Positions 36,218 to 44,655 of a DNA stretch of 64,000 nucleotides are shown here, one piece after another. The translations under genes were made by a program, and so were the position numbers. The stretch lies in the NCBI GenBank assembly GCA_965261925.1, contig OZ253486.1:3162001-3226000 (forward strand), read 5' to 3'. This stretch comes from Bin87 sp965261925 (GTDB lineage: Bacteria > Chloroflexota > Dehalococcoidia > Lucifugimonadales > UBA3495). Position 1 is the stretch's first letter, and every line of letters begins with the position of its first letter. The notes beneath the pieces were generated by a model, which searched no databases, had not been told where the DNA came from, and saw only the letters and a program-made list of their open reading frames with translations.

Positions 36218-36284
36218 TAGTGAAGAGCGGTTTGAGGATGTATTGATCTTTACGGAAGTCTTCGGGAATCACGAGCACGTTCAT
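36218..36284 (-). pseudogene. TOPRIM-like partner of the AAA ATPase, 5' part
   Basis: 22 codons, MNVLVIPEDFRKDQYILK and then PLFT, starting with an ATGA overlap with the ATPase stop. The frame hits the IS1380 end right after TTCACTA. Joined to 31770 at the shared TA it reads PLFTRLFRRLGSS without a break, giving a 188-residue protein. Confidence 0.88.
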
Positions 36285-37513
36285 CCGATGGCGTCCTCCT
36301 CATCGCCATCAACCAAATAGTCGGTATCGGGTATTCCTTCGGAGGACTTCATCGCGTTTTCCAGCCATCCGTTAGTGAGCAGCCGTTCCAAGCCTTGGGA
36401 TTTTCTAAGCTCGCGCAGATTGTAGAGGTCAGCGATCGGGCGGATCACGCTGTCGGTTGCGTGTTCGTCCCGGTACATGATGGAGGTGTTTTCAAAGGTT
36501 TCGTCGTTCATCCACGCCAACAATGCCGGAGAATGCGTAGTCGTGATCACCTGAATGTTCCCCTTCGCCGTCTGCTTTTCTATAAGTTCCAGCAGAAGCC
36601 ACAGGCGGTTGGGGTGGATGCCACTGTCGATGTCTTCAAAGAAATAGGTGCCACCATCGTCCTCGTTAAGCAGCATGGCGAGCATGGCGAGAAAGCGCAA
36701 TGTCCCATCGGAAGCGCTATATGCCGACACCTTGCGCCCGTTGCGTTCTGTGATGTAGAGATGCACTCGTCCGCTGGGGTCGCGAGGAAATTCAAAGTCG
36801 CCCACATCCATCGGCGTCAGTTCCTGCAGCCATGAGGTCAGGACATGCTTGCGGTCGGGGTCGGCGCAGATTGCTTCCAGTACCGTGGGCAAATTCTGGC
36901 CGCGGTTGCCCAGCGTGGCTGCGCCGGGGATGGAAGGTTCCCGCATTTGCGCCGGCGACAGATCCAAAAAACGCATCCTCTCAATTAGTGAACAAAGGCG
37001 TAACCGCTCGCAATCAACTAGTGGGTCATATGCAATGGGCTTCGTCAAGGACGGTCGGGCTTCATGTATAAAACTCCATTCCTGTTCCGAAATTATGCTT
37101 CCGAAAACTGGACTTTCATCTATTTGCATCATCTCTGACAACAAACGAAACCCGTCCTGAGCGCCCGGGTTAATCCCAACGCCTATAGAGTAGGCTATCT
37201 TCTTCCCATCCAAGTCCAGTTCCATCTTAGAATAGAATTCTCCAATGCCGTCAGCGTAGGGCTGCCCAAATCGAACTATCTCGTTGGGCACACCCCGGAT
37301 CGGCTCCCATTCGACATAGCCGCCGCCACCAACCTTCCCACCAATAGCCTCCGCCAGCGTGTACCCCCTCCCGATCCCGTGCAGGAACCGAAAGGCGTCC
37401 CGAATGTTGCTCTTCCCGCTGGCGTTTGCGCCCACTATTACCGTGAAAGGCCCGAGCTTCAGCGTCTCGTCCGCAAAGTTCTTGAAATTCTTGAGCCGCA
37501 GCGAAGTGATCAC
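36281..37513 (-). CDS. AAA ATPase of the RecF/OLD-like class, first gene of a broken two-gene module
   Basis: 410 residues from the GTG at 37513 (GGGAG upstream); the open frame extends 26 codons further. Start ITSLRLKNFKNFADE, Walker A GANASGKS (28-35), Walker B TYFFEDIDSGIHPNRL and the switch TTTHSPALLAW. C-terminal part carries helices and acidic residues. Its stop overlaps the start of the TOPRIM-like gene, which is cut by three insertion sequences. ATPase plus TOPRIM pairs occur in defence loci such as PARIS and OLD-like systems; this pair is not identical to those I know. Confidence 0.85.
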   Translation of the reverse strand: MITSLRLKNFKNFADETLKLGPFTVIVGANASGKSNIRDAFRFLHGIGRGYTLAEAIGGKVGGGGYVEWEPIRGVPNEIVRFGQPYADGIGEFYSKMELDLDGKKIAYSIGVGINPGAQDGFRLLSEMMQIDESPVFGSIISEQEWSFIHEARPSLTKPIAYDPLVDCERLRLCSLIERMRFLDLSPAQMREPSIPGAATLGNRGQNLPTVLEAICADPDRKHVLTSWLQELTPMDVGDFEFPRDPSGRVHLYITERNGRKVSAYSASDGTLRFLAMLAMLLNEDDGGTYFFEDIDSGIHPNRLWLLLELIEKQTAKGNIQVITTTHSPALLAWMNDETFENTSIMYRDEHATDSVIRPIADLYNLRELRKSQGLERLLTNGWLENAMKSSEGIPDTDYLVDGDEEDAIG

Positions 37514-37658
37514 GATCGCGCTCCCTTGTTTCTGCCTGCCTGAATTATAGGCCACTGCCACCGGCGATGGGCACGCCCGTAGCCCAACCATCCTTGCCCC
37601 ACCCCCACCATCCCGCTACAATCGCCCCACGCCAGCCCATGGGTGTTATGGAGGGCCA

Positions 37659-38909
37659 TTGGCAACCGCCACACCGGTCGCGCCCGGAGCGCCGGACATC
37701 AAGAACAATCGCGCGTTCGTCCTCGGCAGCCTTTCGGTGGGACACGGCTTGTCCCACATGTTCGACCAGGGTTTCCCCCTGCTGATCACCGAAATCGCGG
37801 CGGCCATGGGTTTGGGAACCCTCCAGACCGCCGCCATATTCGCCGTCCGTCAGGGCGGCTCTAGCGCCACCAGCCTCGGGGGCGGACCCTTCATCGACCA
37901 CCTCAAGTCCTACTGGGGCCTGATCCTCACCGCCTGCATGCTGGGCCACGCCGTCACCTTCGCCGCCATCGGCGGCTCTCCCACCTATGCGCTCCTCGTG
38001 GTGGTCGTATTCTTCATGTCCATTCCGGGATCCCTGTGGCACCTCCCGTCCGCAGCGGCTATCTCCCAGCGTTTCCCTGACCGTCGTGGCTTCGCGATCT
38101 CCATGCATGGGTTTGGTTCCAACCTCGGCAACGTCAGCGGACCCGTGATCGCCGGGGCGTTGCTGGGGGCAAGTTTCATCATCTGGCGGCACGTCTTTTT
38201 CATCTACGCCGGCCTTGCCGTGTTCATGTCCTTCTTCGTGTGGTGGTCATTGCGCGGTCTGGGACGGGAGGACGACTCGCCCCGTACCAGGAGCCTGGGC
38301 GATCAGTTCGTCAGCGCGGCCGCGCTCCTCAAGAACCCCGTTGTCATGGCCCTCATTTTCGCCGCTCTCCTCCGCGGCATCGGCCTGAACGCGCTGTTCA
38401 ACTGGACCCCGTTCTACCTCCGGGAAACCCTGGACATGAGCGTCCTGCAGGCTGGCGTCTATTACGCCCTGCTCACCGGAATGGGCATCGTGTCGGCGCC
38501 GCTCCTGGGCTGGCTGTCCGACAAATGGGGACGCAAGGCGGTTTTGGTCCCCGGGTTCGTCGTCGCTGCCCTGCTGTCCCTCGCCGTGGTGAGCGTCGGT
38601 TCCAGCCTGCTCCTGATCCCCGTCATGGCCGGTCTTGGCCTCTTCAGCTTCGCCCTCCACCAGATCATCCAGGCCTCGGTGCTGGACTACGTCGGCCAGG
38701 GCACCGAGGCCACCGCCATCGGTCTGCTCTTCGGCATCAACGGTGTCATCGGTATCGGCTCGCCCTTCCTCGCCTCGGCCATCATCGAACATTGGGGCGG
38801 CTACGGCACTGTGTACTACTACGCCGGCATCCTTACCCTCATCACGGCCGTCATCATCCTGATGATCCCCCTGCGCAACCCCAACGCCGTCAACCCGGCC
38901 GGCTCCTAG
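37659..38909 (+). CDS. MFS transporter
   Basis: 416 residues from a TTG with GGAGGG just upstream (spacing only about four bases). Twelve hydrophobic segments; the loop motif appears as GWLSDKWGRKAVL in the second half. The first-half loop has lost the usual charged motif. LepA follows after 50 bases. Substrate unknown; similar to organic-anion-type transporters. Confidence 0.78.
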   Translation: MATATPVAPGAPDIKNNRAFVLGSLSVGHGLSHMFDQGFPLLITEIAAAMGLGTLQTAAIFAVRQGGSSATSLGGGPFIDHLKSYWGLILTACMLGHAVTFAAIGGSPTYALLVVVVFFMSIPGSLWHLPSAAAISQRFPDRRGFAISMHGFGSNLGNVSGPVIAGALLGASFIIWRHVFFIYAGLAVFMSFFVWWSLRGLGREDDSPRTRSLGDQFVSAAALLKNPVVMALIFAALLRGIGLNALFNWTPFYLRETLDMSVLQAGVYYALLTGMGIVSAPLLGWLSDKWGRKAVLVPGFVVAALLSLAVVSVGSSLLLIPVMAGLGLFSFALHQIIQASVLDYVGQGTEATAIGLLFGINGVIGIGSPFLASAIIEHWGGYGTVYYYAGILTLITAVIILMIPLRNPNAVNPAGS

Positions 38910-38959
38910 CCTATCGCGCTCAGCGTTTCAATTGCCGCTCTGGACTCCCCCGTGCTACC

Positions 38960-40825
38960 ATGACTCTTGTCATGGATCAACAGCACATCCGCAATTTTTG
39001 CATCATCGCCCACATCGACCACGGTAAGTCCACCCTGGCCGACCGCCTCCTGGAAATCACGGGAACCGTCCGTCCCCAGGATATGAAGGCGCAGTTCCTC
39101 GACCAGATGGAACTGGAGCGTGAACGCGGCATCACCATCAAGGGCAAGGCGGTGAACATGACCCACCGTACTCCTGATGGGACCGAATACCAGCTGAACC
39201 TAATCGACACCCCCGGCCACGTCGATTTTTCGTACGAGGTTTCCCGCGCCCTGGCGGCGTGCGAAGGCGCTCTCCTAATCGTTGACGCCACCCAGGGCGT
39301 CGAGGCCCAGACCATCGCCAACACCATGCTCGCCCTGGAATACGACCTTGAGATGATTCCGGTCATCAACAAGGTCGATCTGCCCTCCGCCGAGCCGGAC
39401 CGCGTCGCTGCCGAGTTGGAGCAGATATTCGGCTTCCGCCGCGACGAGGTGATGTTTGTTTCCGCCAAGGACGGGCTCGGTTGCCGCGAGCTCCTCGACG
39501 CGATCGTCGACCGTGTTCCTGCCCCCAAGGGAACCGATGATGCGCCCTTCCGCGCCCTCGTGTTCGACTCTAACTACAACACTTACAAGGGTATCATCGC
39601 CTATGTCCGCGTCGCGGACGGCCAGATCTCCCAGAACGACCGCCTCCGGGTCATGTCCTCCGGCCGCTCAGTGGAAATCATGGAGGTCGGCGTGTTTGCT
39701 CCCGAGCCGACCCCCACCGACTCTATTCAGGCCGGACAGGTCGGCTATGTCGCCACCGGCTTCAAGGATGTCCAGGAGTGCGCCGTCGGCGACACCCTAA
39801 CCAACAACGCCGACCCCGCCGAAGATCCGCTCCCCGGCTACGTCGAGCTCAAATCCATGGTCTTCGCCGGCCTTTATCCCGCCGACGGCGAGGACTACAC
39901 GCGCCTGCGCACCGCCCTGGATAAGCTCAAGCTCAACGACGCCTCTTTGAGCATGGAACCCGAAAACAGCGGCGCCCTGGGCTTCGGCTTCCGTTGCGGC
40001 TTTCTCGGTCTCATGCACCTCGAAATCGTCCAGGAACGCCTCGAACGCGAGTACGACCTAGACCTGATCGTGACGGCCCCCAGCGTCGCCTACGAGGTCC
40101 TGCTTACCAACGGAGAGGTTATCCGCATCGACAATCCGTCTCTGCTCCCGTCGCCCAACTCCACCTCGGAAGTCCGCGAACCCATCCTCGGCGTCACCAT
40201 CGTCGCCCCCAGCCGCTCCGTCGGCGCCATCATGGAGCTGATGCACGCCCGCCGTTCCGAGTTTCGTCGTATGGAGTACATGCAGGGCGGCGGCGCGTCC
40301 AACGGGGACTCACCTTCGGGGGAGACCGACGCCCAGGACCGCGTCGTCATGGAATACACCATGCCCCTAGCCGAAATGCTGGCCGACTTCTACAACCAGC
40401 TCAAGTCCCGCACCCAGGGCTACGCCTCGCTCGACTACACCTTCGAGGGCTACCGCGCCGCGCCGCTGGTGCGCATCGACATCCTGGTAAACCAGACCCC
40501 GGTGGAAGCCCTCAGCATGATCAGCCACCGCGACAACGCCGTCGTTCAGGGCCGTGGCATCGTCGAAAAACTGCGGACCACCATACCCCGCCAGATGTTC
40601 GAGGTGCCCATCCAGGCCGCCATCGGCAGCCGCATCATCGCCCGCGAGACCGTCCGAGCCATGCGCAAGGACGTCCTCTCCAAGTGCTACGGCGGCGACA
40701 TCACCCGCAAGCGCAAGCTGCTCGAGAAGCAGAAGGAAGGCAAGAAGCGCATGAAGCGCGTCGGCCGCGTCGAAGTCCCCCAGGAAGCCTTCCTCAGCCT
40801 CCTCAAGATCGGCGAAGACGGCTAG
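38960..40825 (+). CDS. lepA: Elongation factor 4 (LepA)
   Basis: About 622 residues. GTPase that acts on stalled ribosomes by back-translocation. G1 AHIDHGKST, G2 GITIKG, G3 DTPGHVDF, G4 NKVDLP and G5 SAKDGLG are intact, as are the LepA-specific C-terminal features (KVGRVEVPQEAFLSLL-like end, YGGDITRKRKLLEKQKEGKK). ATG 38972 is an alternative start that fits family length better; neither has a good ribosome site. A 17-residue Gly/Ser/Asp-rich insertion (GGASNGDSPSGETD) interrupts domain IV compared with E. coli. The upstream part of the open frame overlaps the MFS gene and is not real. Confidence 0.95.
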   Translation: MTLVMDQQHIRNFCIIAHIDHGKSTLADRLLEITGTVRPQDMKAQFLDQMELERERGITIKGKAVNMTHRTPDGTEYQLNLIDTPGHVDFSYEVSRALAACEGALLIVDATQGVEAQTIANTMLALEYDLEMIPVINKVDLPSAEPDRVAAELEQIFGFRRDEVMFVSAKDGLGCRELLDAIVDRVPAPKGTDDAPFRALVFDSNYNTYKGIIAYVRVADGQISQNDRLRVMSSGRSVEIMEVGVFAPEPTPTDSIQAGQVGYVATGFKDVQECAVGDTLTNNADPAEDPLPGYVELKSMVFAGLYPADGEDYTRLRTALDKLKLNDASLSMEPENSGALGFGFRCGFLGLMHLEIVQERLEREYDLDLIVTAPSVAYEVLLTNGEVIRIDNPSLLPSPNSTSEVREPILGVTIVAPSRSVGAIMELMHARRSEFRRMEYMQGGGASNGDSPSGETDAQDRVVMEYTMPLAEMLADFYNQLKSRTQGYASLDYTFEGYRAAPLVRIDILVNQTPVEALSMISHRDNAVVQGRGIVEKLRTTIPRQMFEVPIQAAIGSRIIARETVRAMRKDVLSKCYGGDITRKRKLLEKQKEGKKRMKRVGRVEVPQEAFLSLLKIGEDG

Positions 40826-40850
40826 ATCTCAAAATCCGTGCCACCCTAGC

Positions 40851-40891
40851 CAACGCAAGAGGGGCCGCGCAGTGCGGCCCCTCTTGCGTTG
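40851..40891. terminator. Strong hairpin between lepA and the DUF3500 gene
   Basis: Perfect 18-base stem (caacgcaagaggggccgc) with a five-base loop between convergent genes. No T-run longer than two on either side. Confidence 0.65.
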
Positions 40892-40910
40892 ATCCGTCAT
40901 CCGGAAAGCG

Positions 40911-41906
40911 TCACAGGATATGATACAGCATCCGGTGGTCTCGCAGCACGTCCTGGGCAAAGTCGTTGTCCACTTCCCGCCACACCGAGTGGATGTGGTT
41001 AGCCTCGTTCTGGAAGTTGTCGAACTCCACGATGAACTGCCCGCCGTGGATCCGGTAGTAGTGATCCCGGCTGCGATCCAATGCGCCTGCCCACACGAGG
41101 CGGTAGTCGTCCAGGCCGGTATCGCGTATGGTCGCCAACCGCTGCTCCGCAACCGGCGCAGGAACCCCGTTCACGTATTCCCCGATCAAGGCCATCAGGA
41201 TTTCCCGCTGCGTCCCGTTCAACTCATGGCACGCGAGCCCTTCATCGTCGTGGATGGCCTGCTTAGTGCTGTTGTACCCCAGGATGTCCCAGGGAGCCTT
41301 GTCGTGGATGACCGCTTTGCCGCGCTGGCCGTCGTCCAGCGAACCGATCAGCTCTATCGCCAGGTCTTCCCGCCGGCCCAGTATGCGCAGCCCCTCTTTA
41401 GGACCCTTGCGGACCTCCGCCGGATTCGCGCCCAGGAAAAACGGAGTCACCGCGATCACCTGGTCACCCCACACGCTGTAGTGAATCGACAGATGGTGTC
41501 CTTCCACCCGCCATCCCCAGGGGTCGTGCCGGCCCGGGTCGCCGAAAACCGTCCAGTAGTACAGCTCGGGATCCCGCGGCCAGGTGACCTGCCCCCACTC
41601 GGCTTCCAACGGACCCAAAACCAGCTCGTGCTGAATGATCGAACGCGCCTGCTGGTTCGATTCGTCGGTCAGGCCGGTGGACAGCAAATCCATCGCCAGG
41701 CCGCGCTGCTGCTCCGTCATGTCGCGCAACGGCAGCCCGTGCCGGTTCAACGGCGGGTAGTACCAGAAGAGACGCTCCCCGTCCATATAATGGTAAGTCG
41801 CCTTGCCTCGTTGGTCGCTGTCCAAACTCGCCACCCAACGGCGAGCGGCGTCCACCATCGCGGCGGTAACATGGAGATGCGGATGCGTAAATCGGCCAGT
41901 TGTCAT
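40911..41906 (-). CDS. DUF3500 family protein
   Basis: 331 residues from the ATG at 41906, preceded by AGGAGG nine bases upstream. DUF3500 features: HHLSIHYSVWGDQVIAVTPFF in the middle and YYRIHGGQFIVEFDNFQNEANHIHSVWRE near the end. Function is unknown. Rich in His and Trp in conserved places, which suggests a metal site or a small-molecule pocket, but that is a guess. No signal peptide. Confidence 0.85.
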   Translation of the reverse strand: MTTGRFTHPHLHVTAAMVDAARRWVASLDSDQRGKATYHYMDGERLFWYYPPLNRHGLPLRDMTEQQRGLAMDLLSTGLTDESNQQARSIIQHELVLGPLEAEWGQVTWPRDPELYYWTVFGDPGRHDPWGWRVEGHHLSIHYSVWGDQVIAVTPFFLGANPAEVRKGPKEGLRILGRREDLAIELIGSLDDGQRGKAVIHDKAPWDILGYNSTKQAIHDDEGLACHELNGTQREILMALIGEYVNGVPAPVAEQRLATIRDTGLDDYRLVWAGALDRSRDHYYRIHGGQFIVEFDNFQNEANHIHSVWREVDNDFAQDVLRDHRMLYHIL

Positions 41907-42141
41907 CGCGGATGACCTCCTGCTAGATGCTGTTGTTGAACGTTGCCGCAGTGTAGGAAAGCCCATCGCGGGGTGTCAAGGATAGGCCGCACCCGGCGAA
42001 CTGCCGCAACAGGCAAAATCGGCGGTTACCGAACTACTGGCGTATTCCATTCGTACAATATTCAGCCAGCACATGTTGCCAAGACAGCAGCACTAGATGC
42101 GCTATAATAACCCAATCAAGTTAAGGGGCCACGCGAAGTTT

Positions 42142-43062
42142 ATGGAAAGTTTCGTTGACAAACTCGTGACCGCAAGTGAAACCAATCGCAGTATGGTTTG
42201 CGTTGGCTTGGACGTCGATCCAGACGAACTCCCACTCTGCCTTGGTGCTAACGATGAATCAGCGAGCCGTGCTCGGGCTGTTTCGACGTTCAACCATGCC
42301 ATTGTAGACGCCACAGCTGACTTGGTGTGCGCTTACAAGCTCAACTTAGCATTTTACGAGGCTGAAGGGTTGAGAGGGATGCTTGTATTGCAATCCACCG
42401 TCGAGTACATCCGGAGCAGAGCCCCTGGCGTCGTGGTCATCGGCGATAGCAAGATGGGCGACATCGGCCATACAGCAGAAGCGTACGCCAAAGCAATGTT
42501 CAAAGTCCTCGATTTCGACGCGGTTACCATCAATGCTTGGGGAGGACATGATACCGCCGAGCCTTGGCTTACTGACCCCATGCGCGGTGCGTTTATTTGG
42601 TGTCGCGGTTCGAACCCGGGCTCCAAAGATTTTCAAGATATTATGGTGGACAGCACGGACGGATCCCGCATCCCGCTTTACCTGCACATGGCGATAGAAT
42701 CGCAAAAGTGGTCCAGTCACAAAAATCTCGGACTGGTGATGGGCGCGACGGCGTCCAACAAAATCAAGGATGTACGCGATGCCTGTCCGAAGGCTCCATT
42801 GCTCATTCCGGGCGTGGGTGCTCAAGGTGGGAATCTAGAAGATTCCGTTCGGGACGGTGTTGATTCCCGAGGGCGTATGGTCATCATCAACTCTTCTCGC
42901 GGCATAATCTTCGCCTCTCGAGAGTCCAATTTCGCGGAAGCAGCTCGCCATCAAACAACCAACTTGAACGACGACATAAACCACGTTTTGGATCAAATGG
43001 ATTTGGGATGGTCGAGCGAGCCGATCCCAGCGACCTCAGAGCTGGCGACGTCGTTCGCCTGA
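42142..43062 (+). CDS. pyrF: Orotidine 5'-phosphate decarboxylase, type 2
   Basis: 306 residues from the ATG at 42142; a TATAAT at 42103-42108 probably belongs to the promoter, so the earlier ATG at 42097 is unlikely. Makes UMP from OMP. Motifs: CVGLDVDPDEL, YKLNLAFYEAEG, the catalytic GDSKMGDIGHTA and IPGVGAQGG. The type-2 pattern (long insertions, SRGIIFA) matches bacterial PyrF proteins of about 300 residues. The gene is clearly less GC-rich than its neighbours. Overlaps the DUF951 gene by 55 bases. Confidence 0.92.
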   Translation: MESFVDKLVTASETNRSMVCVGLDVDPDELPLCLGANDESASRARAVSTFNHAIVDATADLVCAYKLNLAFYEAEGLRGMLVLQSTVEYIRSRAPGVVVIGDSKMGDIGHTAEAYAKAMFKVLDFDAVTINAWGGHDTAEPWLTDPMRGAFIWCRGSNPGSKDFQDIMVDSTDGSRIPLYLHMAIESQKWSSHKNLGLVMGATASNKIKDVRDACPKAPLLIPGVGAQGGNLEDSVRDGVDSRGRMVIINSSRGIIFASRESNFAEAARHQTTNLNDDINHVLDQMDLGWSSEPIPATSELATSFA

Positions 43063-43238
43063 AAAAGCCCCATCCGTGTGGCGGCTACCTCTGGCACGTC
43101 AACCGCGTCGGCGGCGACATCGGTCTCCGCTGCCAGACCTGCGGCCACTATGTCATGACCCCTCGGTTCCGTATCCTCAAGCGCATACGGGAAATCACCC
43201 GCCCGACCACAGACTCCGCTGAGCCGCCCAACCAGTGA
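43008..43238 (+). CDS. DUF951 family small protein
   Basis: 76 residues. Carries the whole family signature: GDVVRLKKPHPCGGYLWHVN, GGDIGLRCQTCGHYVM and RFRILKR. Two cysteine pairs could hold a metal. Function is unknown; homologues are common in Firmicutes and Chloroflexota and in some genomes lie near cell division or tRNA genes. It starts inside pyrF and its stop overlaps the next gene as GTGA. Confidence 0.88.
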   Translation: MVERADPSDLRAGDVVRLKKPHPCGGYLWHVNRVGGDIGLRCQTCGHYVMTPRFRILKRIREITRPTTDSAEPPNQ

Positions 43239-44518
43239 AGGCCGGTTCGTTGCGGTCCGCCCTGGGACGCCGGGGCCGTTACCATGGCGTGGCGCTGCTG
43301 TGCGCTGTGGTGGCGGTGAACAGCTTCGGCATGGGCGCCATCTCGCCCGTGTTGCCGCTGTTCCTGGAGCACGAATACGGCGTGTCGGCGACCGAGGTCG
43401 GGATCGCCGTGGGCTTCTTTTTCGGCATGGGCCGCCTCATTACCAGCCTGCCCGCCGGATATCTTTCCCAACGTTACGGACGGCGGCGCATCCTTGCTTT
43501 GGGCGCGGCCATCAACCTCGTGGGCGCGGCCATGGTGGCCGTGTCCTTCAGCTATTTTTGGCTCACCGGCTGGCGCTTCGTCTCCGGATTCGGCGGTAGC
43601 ATTTTCCTCACCATCGCCACCATTTACCTCCGCGACGAGGCCACGCCCGAAACGCGCGGGCGCCTGCTCAGCCTGCAGGAACTGAGCATCTTGGCCGGCC
43701 AGACCCTCGGCCCGCTCCTGGGCGGCTATCTCGCCACCATATTCGGATTGCGCGTCCCACTCTACGCCCAGGCCGTGCTGATGGCCGTCTCATTGTTGGT
43801 CATCCTCCTGGCGCTGCCCGAATCCCGCTGGCGCGAACAGGCCGCCACCCAGCAGCGCAGGCAGAACCGCCCCACCGCGCCCGCCGCCGGCGCTCCTACC
43901 GGACCGGATGCGCCCGGTGACACTGGCCGAGGCGCCATCTGGCGCCTGATCTTCAGCCCCGCGTTCATCTTCGTCGGCTTGTTCGCTCTGATGATCGTCG
44001 CCAATCGCCAGGGCGCCCGGTTCAGCGTGATGCCCCTGTTCGGGCGTCACAAGGGCTTCGGCCCCGACCACCTCGGATTGTGGATCAGCCTTACCCACGT
44101 CCCCCAGTTTTTCACGACCATGATTTCCGGCTACATCTCCGACCGTTTCGGACGCAAGGTGCCCATCCTGCCCTCCATTATCCTGCTGTGCCTGGGCATC
44201 GCCGCATTCGTGTGGGCCGGAAACCTGTGGCAACTCCTCCTGTCCGGCGTCCTCCTGGGTATGGGCGAAGGCCTGGGCAGCCCGGCCGGTACCGTCTTCT
44301 TCGCCGATATCGCTCCCCCGGGAATGGAAGGGGTAACCATCGGTCTGCTGCGGACTTTCGGCGGCTTGGGCACCATGGTCGCGGCGCCGGCCCTGGGCGC
44401 CATCGCCGACACCACCAGCTTCCCCACTGCGCTGTGGATCGACGCCGTAATCCTCGCCGCCTCCGGTATCGGTCTGTTGCTCTTCGTCCGCGAGACCTAC
44501 CGCCGCCGCCGCAGTTAG
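43235..44518 (+). CDS. MFS transporter, sugar/drug efflux-like
   Basis: 427 residues, GTG start overlapping the DUF951 stop (GTGA). About twelve transmembrane segments; first-half loop GYLSQRYGRRRILAL, second-half loop SDRFGRKVPIL. A central basic and Ala-rich loop (RQNRPTAPAAGAPT) separates the halves. Coupled to pyrF and DUF951, but the link is probably positional. Confidence 0.82.
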   Translation: MKAGSLRSALGRRGRYHGVALLCAVVAVNSFGMGAISPVLPLFLEHEYGVSATEVGIAVGFFFGMGRLITSLPAGYLSQRYGRRRILALGAAINLVGAAMVAVSFSYFWLTGWRFVSGFGGSIFLTIATIYLRDEATPETRGRLLSLQELSILAGQTLGPLLGGYLATIFGLRVPLYAQAVLMAVSLLVILLALPESRWREQAATQQRRQNRPTAPAAGAPTGPDAPGDTGRGAIWRLIFSPAFIFVGLFALMIVANRQGARFSVMPLFGRHKGFGPDHLGLWISLTHVPQFFTTMISGYISDRFGRKVPILPSIILLCLGIAAFVWAGNLWQLLLSGVLLGMGEGLGSPAGTVFFADIAPPGMEGVTIGLLRTFGGLGTMVAAPALGAIADTTSFPTALWIDAVILAASGIGLLLFVRETYRRRRS

Positions 44519-44655
44519 AAACGAGCCCCTCGCCGGCATTGCACCCTCCCGGTGCTTGCCCGCCAATCGGCGTTACTTGAATTTCATCCCGGCGTCACCC
44601 GATCGTCCGAGAACGGCGCATGTTCCTGCCGGACTACCCCTCGGTAACGGGCGCG

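Noticed and set aside
38240..38959. Upstream extension of the lepA frame
   Set aside because: It overlaps the 3' half of the MFS gene in another frame and has no LepA similarity.
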